A stretch of 64,000 nucleotides of DNA from contig NZ_CANOOQ010000001.1 of NCBI RefSeq assembly GCF_947568225.1, forward strand, positions 1,116,001 through 1,180,000. The letters run 5' to 3'. Numbering within the stretch: the first letter of the stretch is position 1; every line of letters starts with the position of its first letter. This document shows positions 14,782 through 23,600 of this stretch, piece after piece. The stretch comes from Faecalispora anaeroviscerum (GTDB lineage: Bacteria; Bacillota; Clostridia; Oscillospirales; Acutalibacteraceae). A program made the translations under genes and the position numbers. The notes beneath the pieces are model-generated. The model did not search any database and was not told the DNA's origin. It saw nothing but the letters and a program-made list of their open reading frames with translations.

Positions 14782-16077
14782 ATGAAAGTACATGTGATTA
14801 CACTGGGCTGTAAGGTGAATCAGTATGAATCGCAGGCGATGCTTCAGCAGCTGCTGCACGCCGGATTTTCCCCCTCCATGGGGGAATCGGCGGACGTTGT
14901 GCTGATCAATTCCTGTACTGTGACAGCGACCAGCGACCATAAGGTGCGCCAGACGCTGCACCGTGCCCGCCGGAAAAACCCCGATGCGGTGATCGTACTG
15001 ACCGGGTGTATGCCTCAGGCCTTCCCAGAAGAGGCCGAAGCCCTCACAGACGCAGACATCATTCTCGGCAACTCGAACCGCAGCGCCCTGCTGCCGGATA
15101 TTCTGACATATCTGTCGACGCACCAAAGGATCATCGATATCGTTCCCCATGAGCGCAAGGATTCGTTTGAGCCAATGCAGATTGAGGATTTTCAGGAACG
15201 CACCCGCGCGTTTATTAAAATTCAGGACGGATGCAACCGGTTCTGTTCCTACTGCATCATTCCGTATGCCAGAGGGCGAGTTCGCTCAAAGCCACTGGAG
15301 GATCTGGAGCAGGAGCTAACACTTTTGGGTGAAAAGGGCTTTCGCGAGGTGGTTCTGACCGGAATCAACCTCTCTGCCTACGGGCAGGAGCTCGGCCTGC
15401 ATCTGTGTGACGCGGTGGAAGCCGCGTGCCGCGTGCCGGGCATCCAGCGGGTACGCCTTGGCTCTTTGGAGCCGGAGCAGCTCAGTCTGCCAGTCATTCA
15501 GCGGCTGGCGGCTCAGAAAAAGCTGTGTCCGCAGTTTCATCTCTCCCTGCAAAGCGGCTGCGACGCGACTCTGCGGCGCATGAACCGCCATTATAACACC
15601 GAGGAATACCGCGAGATCGTTCAGAACCTGCGGCTTGCATTCCCGAACGCGGCCATCACAACCGACCTCATGGTCGGCTTTGCCGGTGAAACGGAGCAGG
15701 AATTCGCCGAATCCCTCGCATTTGCAGAAGAAATTGGCTTTGCCAAGGTGCATGTATTCGCTTATTCCCGCAGACCCGGCACCGTGGCCTATTCCGCGCC
15801 GAACCAGCTGACGAAGGAAACCAAGGAGTGCCGCAGCAAGGCAATGATCGGAACAACTCTGCACACAATGCTGAATTTCTTCCAGAAACAGGTTGGACAA
15901 ACCGCCTGTGTACTGTTTGAACGCGAATGCGCTCCCGGCATTTACGAGGGCTACACCGAAAATTACACCCCCGTAACGGTGCCTTCCACCGAATCGCTGC
16001 ACGGGCAGATTCTGCCGGTACACATCGTTTCCGCCGGCCCGAACGGCTGTGCCGGAGAGCTTCTTGCCCACTCATAA
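14782..16077 (+). CDS. mtaB: tRNA t6A37 methylthiotransferase MtaB
   Basis: 431 residues from ATG 14782, 7 bases after AAAGGA; the longer open frame from 14707 has no ribosome site. N-terminal UPF0004 domain cysteines: LGCKVNQYES, INSCTVT and TGCMPQ. The radical SAM motif CNRFCSYCIIPYARGRVRS begins near 154, and a C-terminal TRAM-like region closes the protein. The enzyme adds a methylthio group to t6A37 in tRNAs reading ANN codons, using two [4Fe-4S] clusters. The LGCKVN-YES and RGR(V)RS patterns favour MtaB over MiaB or RimO. Confidence 0.93.
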   Translation: MKVHVITLGCKVNQYESQAMLQQLLHAGFSPSMGESADVVLINSCTVTATSDHKVRQTLHRARRKNPDAVIVLTGCMPQAFPEEAEALTDADIILGNSNRSALLPDILTYLSTHQRIIDIVPHERKDSFEPMQIEDFQERTRAFIKIQDGCNRFCSYCIIPYARGRVRSKPLEDLEQELTLLGEKGFREVVLTGINLSAYGQELGLHLCDAVEAACRVPGIQRVRLGSLEPEQLSLPVIQRLAAQKKLCPQFHLSLQSGCDATLRRMNRHYNTEEYREIVQNLRLAFPNAAITTDLMVGFAGETEQEFAESLAFAEEIGFAKVHVFAYSRRPGTVAYSAPNQLTKETKECRSKAMIGTTLHTMLNFFQKQVGQTACVLFERECAPGIYEGYTENYTPVTVPSTESLHGQILPVHIVSAGPNGCAGELLAHS

Positions 16078-16123
16078 TCATCGATCATTCAGTGGTTGAA
16101 CTTGGCTTTCGGCATCTTCTGCG

Positions 16124-17407
16124 TCAGTTAAGCAGCTGAATCACGTTCTGCACCTCTTCGCGGCTCTGCTCTGCATTCAGCTGATCGTAGGCGTAAAACA
16201 TAAAGCCGCTGCCGCCGATTTGCCGACCTAACTCCACCTGCTTTTGCAGAATATCACTGGATTTTTTCCAGGTGCCCTCATCCGCGTCGGAGCCGGCTTT
16301 GTATACCGCCAGGCCGTAATAGAGCTTCACCCCCTTGGCCGTGACCATCTGCCGCCACTGCTTGGCGCCATCGTCGAACGGAAGGATTGGATTTTCGAAG
16401 TTCACGTACAGCTGTGGGCATATGTAATCGACATACCCGGCTGTGGAGGCCCATGAAACCACATCCGCACCCATGCGAAGATCATTCTGAACATTCCCCT
16501 GCGGGGAAATGCCGAACAACACGTTCGGTTTGATGCTCTTAATCTCGCGGTACACCATCGACACCATCTTATTGACGTTGGCACGCCGCCACTCGAACAA
16601 ATCCATGGCCGTGCCGTTCTTCTTGGCCTCGGCCAGATAAGCGCCGTAGGAACCGGTATCGAAAATGCTGCTTTCCGTGGGGTAAAAATAATCGTCGAAC
16701 TGCACGCCGTCCACATCGTATTTCTTTACGATTTCGGCCACACCGTCGGTGATGAGCTTGAGCACCTCGGGGTACGCGGGATTATAATAGATGCCGTTAT
16801 CGAGCGTCACCGTGCGCCCTGAAAGCTTCTGAATCTGCCATTTGTTATAAGGATTGCTCTGCGCGAGCACTGTGGGCGTATTGTTTGTCCGAATGCGCAG
16901 CGGGTTGACCCATGCGTGGATTTTCAGTCCTGCCTTGTGCGCAGCCTGCGCCATGTATTTGAGCGGATCGTACCCGGGGTTGACCCCCTGCACGCCCGTG
17001 AGGATATGCGACCATGGGAAATAGTCCGACTGATACAGCGCGTCGCCGAACGGACGCACATGAACAATCAAGGTATTCATCCCCTTGCTCTTGGCGTTTG
17101 CCACAATCGCGTCAAACTTTTTTTGAAAGGCTGCCTGGCTTTGATCGGTCTGGGTGTTCATCGCCAGGCTCATATAGGGAACCCACACGGCCCGCATTTC
17201 ATCCTCCGGAACCGCGCCGGCCGGAGCGGCGCTGGAGCTGGGATCCGATTTCACCTCAGAAGGCACAGCGGACGATAACTCCGGGCTCGGCTGATTTTGC
17301 CCGGGAGGCCCGCCCTGCACTGCCATGCTCAGAAGAACCGAAGCAATCAGCAGAACCACCGCCGCTACGCTAGCCCCGTAGCCCTGCCAAAGATGCTCGC
17401 GTTTCAT
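16124..17407 (-). CDS. Membrane-anchored glycosyl hydrolase-like protein (GHL10/DUF187)
   Basis: 427 residues from ATG 17407, 9 bases after GGAGG (a GTG at 17413 is too close). Residues ~10-30 are a hydrophobic anchor, followed by a Pro/Ser linker to ~70. The GHL10 barrel starts at EMRAVWVPYMSLAM; strand-end motifs include VHVRPFGDALYQSDYFPWS, KIHAWVNPLRI, DGVQFDDYFYPTES and FGISPQGNV. These proteins are thought to cut peptidoglycan or exopolysaccharide outside the membrane. Substrate is unknown. It faces mtaB convergently and stands alone. Confidence 0.88.
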   Translation of the reverse strand: MKREHLWQGYGASVAAVVLLIASVLLSMAVQGGPPGQNQPSPELSSAVPSEVKSDPSSSAAPAGAVPEDEMRAVWVPYMSLAMNTQTDQSQAAFQKKFDAIVANAKSKGMNTLIVHVRPFGDALYQSDYFPWSHILTGVQGVNPGYDPLKYMAQAAHKAGLKIHAWVNPLRIRTNNTPTVLAQSNPYNKWQIQKLSGRTVTLDNGIYYNPAYPEVLKLITDGVAEIVKKYDVDGVQFDDYFYPTESSIFDTGSYGAYLAEAKKNGTAMDLFEWRRANVNKMVSMVYREIKSIKPNVLFGISPQGNVQNDLRMGADVVSWASTAGYVDYICPQLYVNFENPILPFDDGAKQWRQMVTAKGVKLYYGLAVYKAGSDADEGTWKKSSDILQKQVELGRQIGGSGFMFYAYDQLNAEQSREEVQNVIQLLN

Positions 17408-17634
17408 TTTCACAATCCTCCTTTTGAAAAGTCAATTCGTTTTAACAGTAACTGTATGTGAAAACGGCAATTTCCTTTCCGGCTTACGTGGAGAAAGAAA
17501 TCAATCGGTTTGTTCAGGAACCTGACCATAACCTGTCCCTTTGCCGTTCCCTATATTTATAATGCGCTAACAGCCAAAAAAGACCTGTCCGCTTCCATTT
17601 GAGGAAAAAATCGGACAAGAAAGTGAGCCCGCAT

Positions 17635-17928
17635 ATGTTTCATCTGATTTTCTCGCATCCGGTCGGAATCGTCCTGTATTTGGGCGTCATCAATGTGATT
17701 GCCGCCGCGGTTACGGTGTACGACAAAAAACAGGCACGCACGCACGGGCGGCGCGTTCCCGAAAAGAACCTGTTCACCCTGGCGATTCTCGGCGGTTCTC
17801 CGGCCATGCTGGTCACGATGCACATCATCCACCACAAAACACAGCACAAACGCTTTATGCTGGGCCTGCCCCTGATCATTCTGCTCCAGCTGACGATTGC
17901 GTCGCTGGTGTACCAAGCCGCCCGTTAA
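17635..17928 (+). CDS. DUF1294 small membrane protein
   Basis: 97 residues from ATG 17635; a TTG at 17599 would add 12 residues but has no clear ribosome site. Two to three hydrophobic segments flank the family signature YDKKQARTHGRRVPEKNLFT, then LAILGGSPAMLVTMHIIHHKTQHKRF, here split as the GG-G-M and H-TxHxxF elements typical of DUF1294. The family has no established function. The ribosome site before ATG 17635 is weak (AAAGTGAG), so the start is uncertain. Confidence 0.8.
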   Translation: MFHLIFSHPVGIVLYLGVINVIAAAVTVYDKKQARTHGRRVPEKNLFTLAILGGSPAMLVTMHIIHHKTQHKRFMLGLPLIILLQLTIASLVYQAAR

Positions 17929-18121
17929 GGGTGTTTCCCCGCCAGCCAAAACCAAGCGATGGGATGGAGAGAAGCCCGGCTGCAGCTCCTCCTCTTTGAA
18001 AGGCAGTTGTAATGATGGTACCATACTCCCCTGCCGCCGCTCAACGGTAATTTTTGGGGCAACAGTAGTTCACACAGACCATGCCGTGAAATTGAACGGC
18101 TATTAAGAAAGGGAACCAGGA

Positions 18122-18880
18122 ATGCTCAACGAATTTTCAAGAACACAGCTTCTGTTAGGAGAGCAGGCCATGCAGCGCCTGCACCAGGCCAAGGTGGCCA
18201 TTTTCGGAATCGGCGGAGTGGGCGGCTTTACCGCGGAAGCTCTGGCGCGCTCCGGAATTGGCAGCTTTGCGATATTTGACGACGACCGAATCTGTCTGAC
18301 CAACATCAACCGCCAGATCATCGCGACCAGAAAGACAGTCGGTAAAAAAAAGGTTGAGGTGATGGGTGAGCGCATTCTCGACATCAACCCCAAGGCGCAG
18401 GTAGCGCTTCATGAGGTGTTTTACGGAACGGACAACGCCGAACAGTTTGACCTGAGTGAATACGACTACCTGGTAGACGCCATCGATACGATTTCTTCGA
18501 AGCTGGTACTGATCGAGCGAGCCAAAGCGGCAGGGGTTCCGATCATCAGCTGCATGGGAGCCGGCAACAAGCTCGACCCCACCCGATTTGAGGTTGCAGA
18601 CATTTACAAAACCTCTGTCTGCCCGCTTGCCCGCGTCATGCGCAACGAGCTGAGAAAGCGCGGGATTGATTCTCTGAAGGTGGTGTATTCAAAGGAACCG
18701 CCCCTGACTCCCATCGACGACGACGCGAACAGCTGCAAGCACCACTGCATCTGCCCGCCAGACACCAAACGTAAATGCACGATCCGCCGGCAGGTACCGG
18801 GCAGCATTTCGTTCGTCCCTTCCGTGGCCGGGCTGATTTTAGCGGGAGAGGTTGTAAAGGACTTAACAAGCGCAGAATAA
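18122..18880 (+). CDS. tcdA: tRNA threonylcarbamoyladenosine dehydratase TcdA (ThiF/E1-like)
   Basis: 252 residues after AAAGGGAACCAGG. The Rossmann loop FGIGGVGGFTAEALARSGIG (~29-48) binds ATP, DDDRICLTNINRQ carries the E1-like Arg/Asp-Asn pair, and DAIDTISSK follows. A cysteine cluster near ~200 (CKHHCICP) is typical of the family. TcdA cyclises t6A37 to ct6A in tRNA with help from a sulfur-relay partner. Only the dehydratase is here. With mtaB 2 kb away it gives two enzymes acting on the same tRNA base, although they are not in one operon. Confidence 0.88.
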   Translation: MLNEFSRTQLLLGEQAMQRLHQAKVAIFGIGGVGGFTAEALARSGIGSFAIFDDDRICLTNINRQIIATRKTVGKKKVEVMGERILDINPKAQVALHEVFYGTDNAEQFDLSEYDYLVDAIDTISSKLVLIERAKAAGVPIISCMGAGNKLDPTRFEVADIYKTSVCPLARVMRNELRKRGIDSLKVVYSKEPPLTPIDDDANSCKHHCICPPDTKRKCTIRRQVPGSISFVPSVAGLILAGEVVKDLTSAE

Positions 18881-18882
18881 AC

Positions 18883-18918
18883 AACTGCGGCGGGAGTCAT
18901 TTCCCGCCGCAGTTCAGT
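18883..18918 (+). terminator. Terminator after tcdA
   Basis: AACTGCGGCGGGA (18883-18895) pairs perfectly with 18902-18914; a short T-rich tail follows. Confidence 0.7.
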
Positions 18919-18933
18919 TTGATCCCTGCCATT

Positions 18934-18967
18934 CAAAAATCCCGTTCCGCTTCTGGCGGAACGGGAT
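18934..18967 (-). terminator. Terminator after the LCP gene
   Basis: Minus strand: ATCCCGTTCCGC (18967-18956) pairs with GCGGAACGGGAT (18950-18939), then TTTTGAATGG. Confidence 0.85.
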
Positions 18968-18980
18968 TTTGAACTTTTTG

Positions 18981-20081
18981 TTATTGAGCATCTGTACCGT
19001 AAATAAATTCGCGCAGCGCCTTGCCATTTGCTTCCAGATCAGGATTCAGCACATCGCCGATGCCGGAAATCCGTTCATTCTCATACATCCCGCTTTCAGG
19101 CATGTGCATGGTTTCGATCGGGTAATTCATCAGCCCGGAAGCGGACGCGACCAGACTGAGCATTTCCATATCCGAAAGATTCGTCGTTACATCATCCATA
19201 TAATCATGCAGCAGCGACGAAAGCTCGATCGGGTTCTTCGTTTTGAGCTTGTCCACCATACACCCGATCACCTTACGCTGACGGCTCGTGCGGTTAAAGT
19301 CACTGTCTATAATCCGGATGCGCGAATAATACAGCGCCAGCGTGCCGCGCATATGATTTGTACCTGCACTCATCTGTGCATCCTTCACCCGGTTCATCTC
19401 GTCGGCCTCGGCCTGACTGATATTGACCTCGATGCCACCCATTTTGTCGATGGCCTCAGCAAAGCTGTCGACATCGATCGAAACGTATTTATCAATATTG
19501 ACGCGGAAGTTATTTTCAATCGTCTGCATCGTCAGTACACCGCCGCCATTGCTGTAAGACGCGTTAAGCTTGTTTTTGCCGATATCAGGAATTTCCACAT
19601 ACAAATCGCGCAAAAAGGAGGTTAACTTTATTTTTTTATTTTTATTATCGATTGAAACCAGCATCATGGTGTCAGAACGCCGCAGGCCGTCCTTCTCACG
19701 GTCGGTACCAAGCAGCAGAATGTTCGTCACCTGCTTGTTAGACATCACATCCCACTGCGGCGCGTCTGAGGGCTGCTGAATGTAGCTGTTGGCGTCTGTA
19801 TTGTCGCGGTTGATCTGCGACAGCAGGGAAGACGCGTACACTACAACGCCGGCGCACAGAAGAAAAACCACGGCCAATACTATAACCGCCACTTTTTTAC
19901 CCTTTTTCTTCTTGGGAGGGCGACGCTTTGGGGATGATTTTCTCGCCGAACCGGCGGAACTGTAACGATCACGGTCGCTGTTGCTGTAGATGTCTCGGTC
20001 TACATAATTATAGCGGTCTATCTCTCCGCCCGGTCTGCGACTGCCGCCGCGGCCGCTGCGATTATCCTCGTTTCGTGCCAT
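18981..20081 (-). CDS. LytR-CpsA-Psr (LCP) family cell-wall polymer ligase
   Basis: 366 residues from ATG 20081, 6 bases after AGGAG; an upstream ATG at 20108 has no site. The first ~65 residues are a charged Arg/Ser-rich cytoplasmic tail ending in a poly-Lys stretch. Residues ~65-87 are the membrane anchor (VIVLAVVFLLCAGVVVYASS). The extracellular LCP domain has ILLLGTDREKDGLRRSDTMM, TSFLRDLYVEIP and YSRIRIIDSDFNRTSRQRKV, with the Arg and Asp residues that bind the pyrophosphate. It transfers teichoic acid-like polymers from undecaprenyl pyrophosphate to peptidoglycan. Confidence 0.92.
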   Translation of the reverse strand: MARNEDNRSGRGGSRRPGGEIDRYNYVDRDIYSNSDRDRYSSAGSARKSSPKRRPPKKKKGKKVAVIVLAVVFLLCAGVVVYASSLLSQINRDNTDANSYIQQPSDAPQWDVMSNKQVTNILLLGTDREKDGLRRSDTMMLVSIDNKNKKIKLTSFLRDLYVEIPDIGKNKLNASYSNGGGVLTMQTIENNFRVNIDKYVSIDVDSFAEAIDKMGGIEVNISQAEADEMNRVKDAQMSAGTNHMRGTLALYYSRIRIIDSDFNRTSRQRKVIGCMVDKLKTKNPIELSSLLHDYMDDVTTNLSDMEMLSLVASASGLMNYPIETMHMPESGMYENERISGIGDVLNPDLEANGKALREFIYGTDAQ

Positions 20082-20265
20082 ATCCTTCTCCTGTTCTTCA
20101 CGTGCCATGTTAACAAAATCCATTCTATTGCAAATAGAATCGCTTGTCAAGCATACCAGCCCTGTAATAAAAATCGCGATTCCTTATCGTTTGTTTACAG
20201 CTCGGTAACATATATCCTGATTTTTTTAGGTATAATATAAAAGGTTATGAATGGAGGGAGAACGT

Positions 20266-20388
20266 ATGCCGCAGTTGAAGCAAAAAAAGGCAAGTGCAAG
20301 TAGCCAGGCTCTTTGGGTGCGAATCGTTGCGCTGATCTGTGCAGTACTGATCGCCGGCTCTGTTCTTTCCATCGTATTTTATCTGTAA
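20266..20388 (+). CDS. Small single-pass membrane protein, unknown
   Basis: 40 residues from ATG 20266 with GGAGGGAGA just upstream and a TATAAT at 20231-20236. A basic N terminus (MPQLKQKKASASSQ) is followed by one hydrophobic helix (ALWVRIVALICAVLIAGSVL). It looks like the short Firmicutes membrane proteins of the DUF4044 kind, though I cannot confirm that. It is a one-gene unit and too short for standard calls, but promoter, ribosome site and hairpin after it agree. Confidence 0.65.
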   Translation: MPQLKQKKASASSQALWVRIVALICAVLIAGSVLSIVFYL

Positions 20389-20415
20389 ACCCAGTACAGA
20401 ACACCTTGGGCGCCT

Positions 20416-20452
20416 AGTAAAACCTGCCGGAGTCTTCCTGCGGGTATGTTTT
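20416..20452 (+). terminator. Weak hairpin after the 40-residue gene
   Basis: ACCTGC pairs with GCGGGT across a 12-base loop, followed by ATGTTTTG. It lies just before the FAD oxidoreductase gene's ribosome site. Confidence 0.4.
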
Positions 20453-20485
20453 GCTGTGCCAATTTATATTTCAGGAGGTCAATTC

Positions 20486-21916
20486 ATGTTTGAGTATGAC
20501 GTAATTATTGTAGGGGCCGGCCCCGCGGGCATTTTCGCGGCATTGGAGCTGGAAAAGACCGCTCCGCAGGCGAAAATCCTGATGATTGACAGCGGCAGCA
20601 CAATTGCGCGCCGGGCCTGTCCCGCCAGAACAAAGGGAATCTGCGCCCACTGTAACCCCTGCCATATTATGAACGGCTGGGCCGGGGCCGGAGCCTTCTC
20701 CGACGGCAAGCTCTCGCTTTCTTACGAAGTGGGCGGGAATGTGACCGATTACCTGCCGCGCGAGGAGGTGCAGAACCTAATTCATTACGCGGATGAAGTC
20801 TACCTGAATTTTGGCGCACCAGAAACGGTATATGGCAAAAGCAATAAATTCGCGGAAAAGATTGCATATGACGCGAAAAAACATAATATTCAGCTGGTTC
20901 CCTGTCCCGTACGCCATATGGGAACCGAGTATTCCTACGAGGTACTCAGCCGCATGTACGATTACCTGAACGCGAAAGAGGATTTTACGTTCCTGGAATA
21001 CACGACCGCTGAAACGATTCAGAACGAAAACGGCAAGGCCACCGGCGTGTGGACGGTGAACAAGCAGGGCGAGCGCAAGTGCCTCACGGCGCCGTACATT
21101 GTTCTGGCTCCCGGCCGCGGTGGTGCGGAGTGGTTGACCCGCGTTGCGGCGGAAAACGGAATCTCCACCACAAACAACGCGGTAGATATCGGCGTACGTG
21201 TTGAGGTGCCGAACGCGGTGATGGACGCTTTAACCACCCATCTGTACGAAGCAAAGCTCGTGTACTATTCCGATACCTTTGAGAGCAAGGTGCGCACCTT
21301 CTGCATGAATCCGGGCGGAATTGTCAGCGAAGAGCATTACGAGGGCGGCGTCGGCGGTAACGGAATCGCGGTGGTAAACGGTCACAGCTACGCGGACGAG
21401 GGCCGCCGGACAGACAACACCAACTTTGCGCTTCTGGTATCAACCAACTTTACCGAGCCGTTCCACCAGCCCATTGAATATGGCCGCTATATTGCCCAGC
21501 TTGGCAACATGCTGACCGGAGGCGGCATTATGGTACAGCGCCTGGGCGATCTTCTCATGGGCCGCCGCACCGACGTTTCCCGCCTGAAGCGCTCAACCAC
21601 GGTTCCTACCCTAAAAAACGCGGTACCCGGGGATCTGTCGTTCGTACTGCCGCATCGTCACCTGACCAGCGTGGTCGAAGGCCTGCGCGCATTTGATAAA
21701 ATCGCACCCGGTCTGTACTCCAAAAACACTTTGCTGTACGGCGTGGAGGTCAAGTTTTACTCCTCCAAGGTAAAGGTTAAAGCCACATTTGAAACGTCTG
21801 TGGAAAACTTGTATGCCATCGGCGACGGCGCAGGCATCACCCGCGGCCTGATGCAGGCTTCCGTAACCGGCGTGGTGGTAGCGCGCAACATTGCGCAGAG
21901 CATGCAGAAGCAGTAA
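20486..21916 (+). CDS. FAD-dependent oxidoreductase (uncharacterised NAD(P)/FAD family)
   Basis: 476 residues from ATG 20486, after AGGAGGTC. The FAD Rossmann motif is VIIVGAGPAGIFAALELEK (5-23). A cysteine block (RRACPARTKGICAHCNPCHI, ~46-65) is typical of this FAD-dependent group found in anaerobes and could hold a redox centre. APGRGG and, near the C terminus, YAIGDGAGITRGLMQA close the FAD site. Substrate is unknown. It has its own terminator; the downstream LysR gene is on the same strand but separated by 355 bases. Confidence 0.88.
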   Translation: MFEYDVIIVGAGPAGIFAALELEKTAPQAKILMIDSGSTIARRACPARTKGICAHCNPCHIMNGWAGAGAFSDGKLSLSYEVGGNVTDYLPREEVQNLIHYADEVYLNFGAPETVYGKSNKFAEKIAYDAKKHNIQLVPCPVRHMGTEYSYEVLSRMYDYLNAKEDFTFLEYTTAETIQNENGKATGVWTVNKQGERKCLTAPYIVLAPGRGGAEWLTRVAAENGISTTNNAVDIGVRVEVPNAVMDALTTHLYEAKLVYYSDTFESKVRTFCMNPGGIVSEEHYEGGVGGNGIAVVNGHSYADEGRRTDNTNFALLVSTNFTEPFHQPIEYGRYIAQLGNMLTGGGIMVQRLGDLLMGRRTDVSRLKRSTTVPTLKNAVPGDLSFVLPHRHLTSVVEGLRAFDKIAPGLYSKNTLLYGVEVKFYSSKVKVKATFETSVENLYAIGDGAGITRGLMQASVTGVVVARNIAQSMQKQ

Positions 21917-21935
21917 TCACCCAAAGCCATTCGTT

Positions 21936-21971
21936 CCCCTCGGCGGCTTTTGCTGCCCGAGGGGATTTTTT
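21936..21971 (+). terminator. Terminator after the FAD oxidoreductase gene
   Basis: CCCCTCGG (21936-21943) pairs with CCGAGGGG (21957-21964), then ATTTTTT. Confidence 0.85.
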
Positions 21972-21992
21972 ACCCGAATCCCGAATCCGGCG

Positions 21993-22271
21993 TTGCCCTC
22001 TGCCCTACCATAGAGTATAATAATAGCCTCAAATAGTATTACCGAGAATAAAAAACATACTACAACGGCGTGCTGCTCTTGTGGTAGCATAGCGGCAAAC
22101 GGCAATGTTTCGCCAACTATAAACAATACGCGCTCAGGATGCGTCAATTATTATAGAATAAACCGCGGCGGCGTACGCGCCCGTGGTATCAGATGGGCAA
22201 AGCAGCAAACTCCTGTAAAACAAACAGCTTGAGGAATGTACGGAAAATAATCCGGTTCGGAGGAATTGATC
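21993..22271 (+). promoter_or_regulatory. Promoter and 244-nt leader of the LysR gene
   Basis: TTGCCC (21993-21998), 17-base spacer, TATAAT (22016-22021). The leader is unusually long and includes a GC-rich hairpin near 22163-22186 (CCGCGG with CCGTGG). I see no known riboswitch or leader ORF in it. LysR sites may be present but could not be defined by eye. Confidence 0.55.
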
Positions 22272-23195
22272 ATGACGTTGCAGCAGCTGAAATATATTAT
22301 TGAGATTGTAAATTGCGGTTCCATTAATGAAGCGGCAAAAAAGCTGTATATTACCCAGCCGAGCCTTTCCAGCGCCGTAAAGGAGCTGGAATCTGAAATG
22401 GGGATCGAGCTGTTTCTGCGCACCCCCAAGGGAATTACGCTCACCTCTGACGGCGCGGAATTTCTTGGCTACGCGCGGCAGGTGACCGAGCAGGCCGGCC
22501 TGCTGGAGCAGCGGTACCTGAACAAAAAGCCCTCGCGCCAGCTGTGCTCGATTTCTACCCAGCACTATGCCTTTGCTGTCAACGCGTTCGTTAACATGAT
22601 CCAGAAAAGCGGGGCCGACGAGTATGAATTTACACTGCGGGAAACCCGAACCTATGAAATTATTGAGGATGTAAAAACGCTGCGCAGTGAAATCGGCATT
22701 TTGTACCGCAACCCGTTTAACCAGAAGGTGATCGACAAGCTGCTCAAGGAAAATCACCTGGAGTTTCACCCGCTGTTCACGGCCAAGCCGCACATTTTTA
22801 TCAGCGCCAGCAACCCGTTAGCGGGGCGCGAATCTGTTACGCTGGAGGATTTGGAGGAATACCCCTACCTTTCGTATGAACAAGGCGACTACAATTCCTT
22901 CTATTTTTCGGAGGAAATCCTAAGCACTGTTTTTCACAAAAAAAGCATTCACGTCAGCGACCGCGCGACGATTTTTAACCTGATGATCGGGCTGGACGGC
23001 TACACCATTTCCACCGGAATTGTAAGCGCCGATCTGAACGGCGACAACATTACCTCGGTTCCGCTGATCGTGGACGACCAGATTCAGGTAGGATGGATTT
23101 CAAACCGCCAGATTCAGCTGAGCAAGCAGGCTCTTTCCTATGTGGAGGAGCTGCGCGGTGTGATTGATGGATATGGGCTCACACTGGAAGAATGA
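22272..23195 (+). CDS. LysR-family transcriptional regulator
   Basis: 307 residues from ATG 22272, 7 bases after GGAGGA. The N-terminal winged HTH is canonical: QLKYIIEIVNCGSINEAAKK, then ITQPSLSSAVKELESEMGIE and LFLRTPKGITLTSDG. Residues ~95-300 form the periplasmic-binding-like effector domain (GILYRNPFNQKVIDKLL, HPLFTAKPHIFISASNPL, WISNRQIQLS). The genes it controls are not obvious, since it is not divergent from a target. Autoregulation from the long leader region is possible. Confidence 0.93.
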   Translation: MTLQQLKYIIEIVNCGSINEAAKKLYITQPSLSSAVKELESEMGIELFLRTPKGITLTSDGAEFLGYARQVTEQAGLLEQRYLNKKPSRQLCSISTQHYAFAVNAFVNMIQKSGADEYEFTLRETRTYEIIEDVKTLRSEIGILYRNPFNQKVIDKLLKENHLEFHPLFTAKPHIFISASNPLAGRESVTLEDLEEYPYLSYEQGDYNSFYFSEEILSTVFHKKSIHVSDRATIFNLMIGLDGYTISTGIVSADLNGDNITSVPLIVDDQIQVGWISNRQIQLSKQALSYVEELRGVIDGYGLTLEE

Positions 23196-23319
23196 GCTGA
23201 TACAAGCAACCTGCGAACCGAGACAGAAAGCCCCAACTGGAATGAGCCGCCGAACGCTCTGCGGAGAAAGACAAACCAAAAGAAACAAGGGTTCCCCATT
23301 TTGAGGTAAAGAAATTCAC

Positions 23320-23349
23320 TTGACAATCTTACTTCTGTTGTGCTAAATT
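23320..23349 (+). promoter_or_regulatory. SigA promoter of the rsgA leader transcript
   Basis: TTGACA (23320-23325), then TAAATT (23344-23349) at 18 bases, or CTAAAT at 17. It gives a leader of ~245 nt before rsgA. Confidence 0.65.
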
Positions 23350-23363
23350 AAAGAAAATATGGA

Positions 23364-23513
23364 ATGAGGTGTCTTTTTGGAGATTGTTCTGTAAGGAACA
23401 CAAATTGCATGAGGGAAAACAAGCGACGGCTAGTCGCTTTGTTTGCTGTGCGATCACGTTTCTACAGAACTATGTCTAACAGGCACATTCAAAACTGTTG
23501 GGGCATAGTGTAG
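23364..23513 (+). CDS. Leader peptide ORF of the rsgA attenuator (49 codons)
   Basis: ATG 23364 opens 49 codons ending at TAG 23511-23513 inside the terminator stem. An in-frame ATG at 23409 has a better site (AAGGAA 10 bases upstream) and would make a 34-residue peptide, MRENKRRLVALFAVRSRFYR and onward. The RNA between holds hairpins TGTTC-GAACA and an ACAAGCGAC/GTCGCTTTGT arm. A translated ORF overlapping a leader terminator is the design of ribosome-stalling attenuators upstream of antibiotic-response genes. Translation is predicted, not shown. Confidence 0.55.
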   Translation: MRCLFGDCSVRNTNCMRENKRRLVALFAVRSRFYRTMSNRHIQNCWGIV

Positions 23514-23531
23514 CAGCTATGCCCTTTTTTT
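23501..23531 (+). terminator. Leader terminator before rsgA
   Basis: GGGCATAG (23501-23508) pairs with CTATGCCC (23517-23524), then seven T. It lies 70 bases before the rsgA start, so expression must depend on read-through or antitermination. Confidence 0.85.
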
Positions 23532-23600
23532 GCGCAATTTGTGTTCCGCCCCGCTGAATCGCCAATCACTGAAAATGATGATATGAAGAGGTGGAACAAA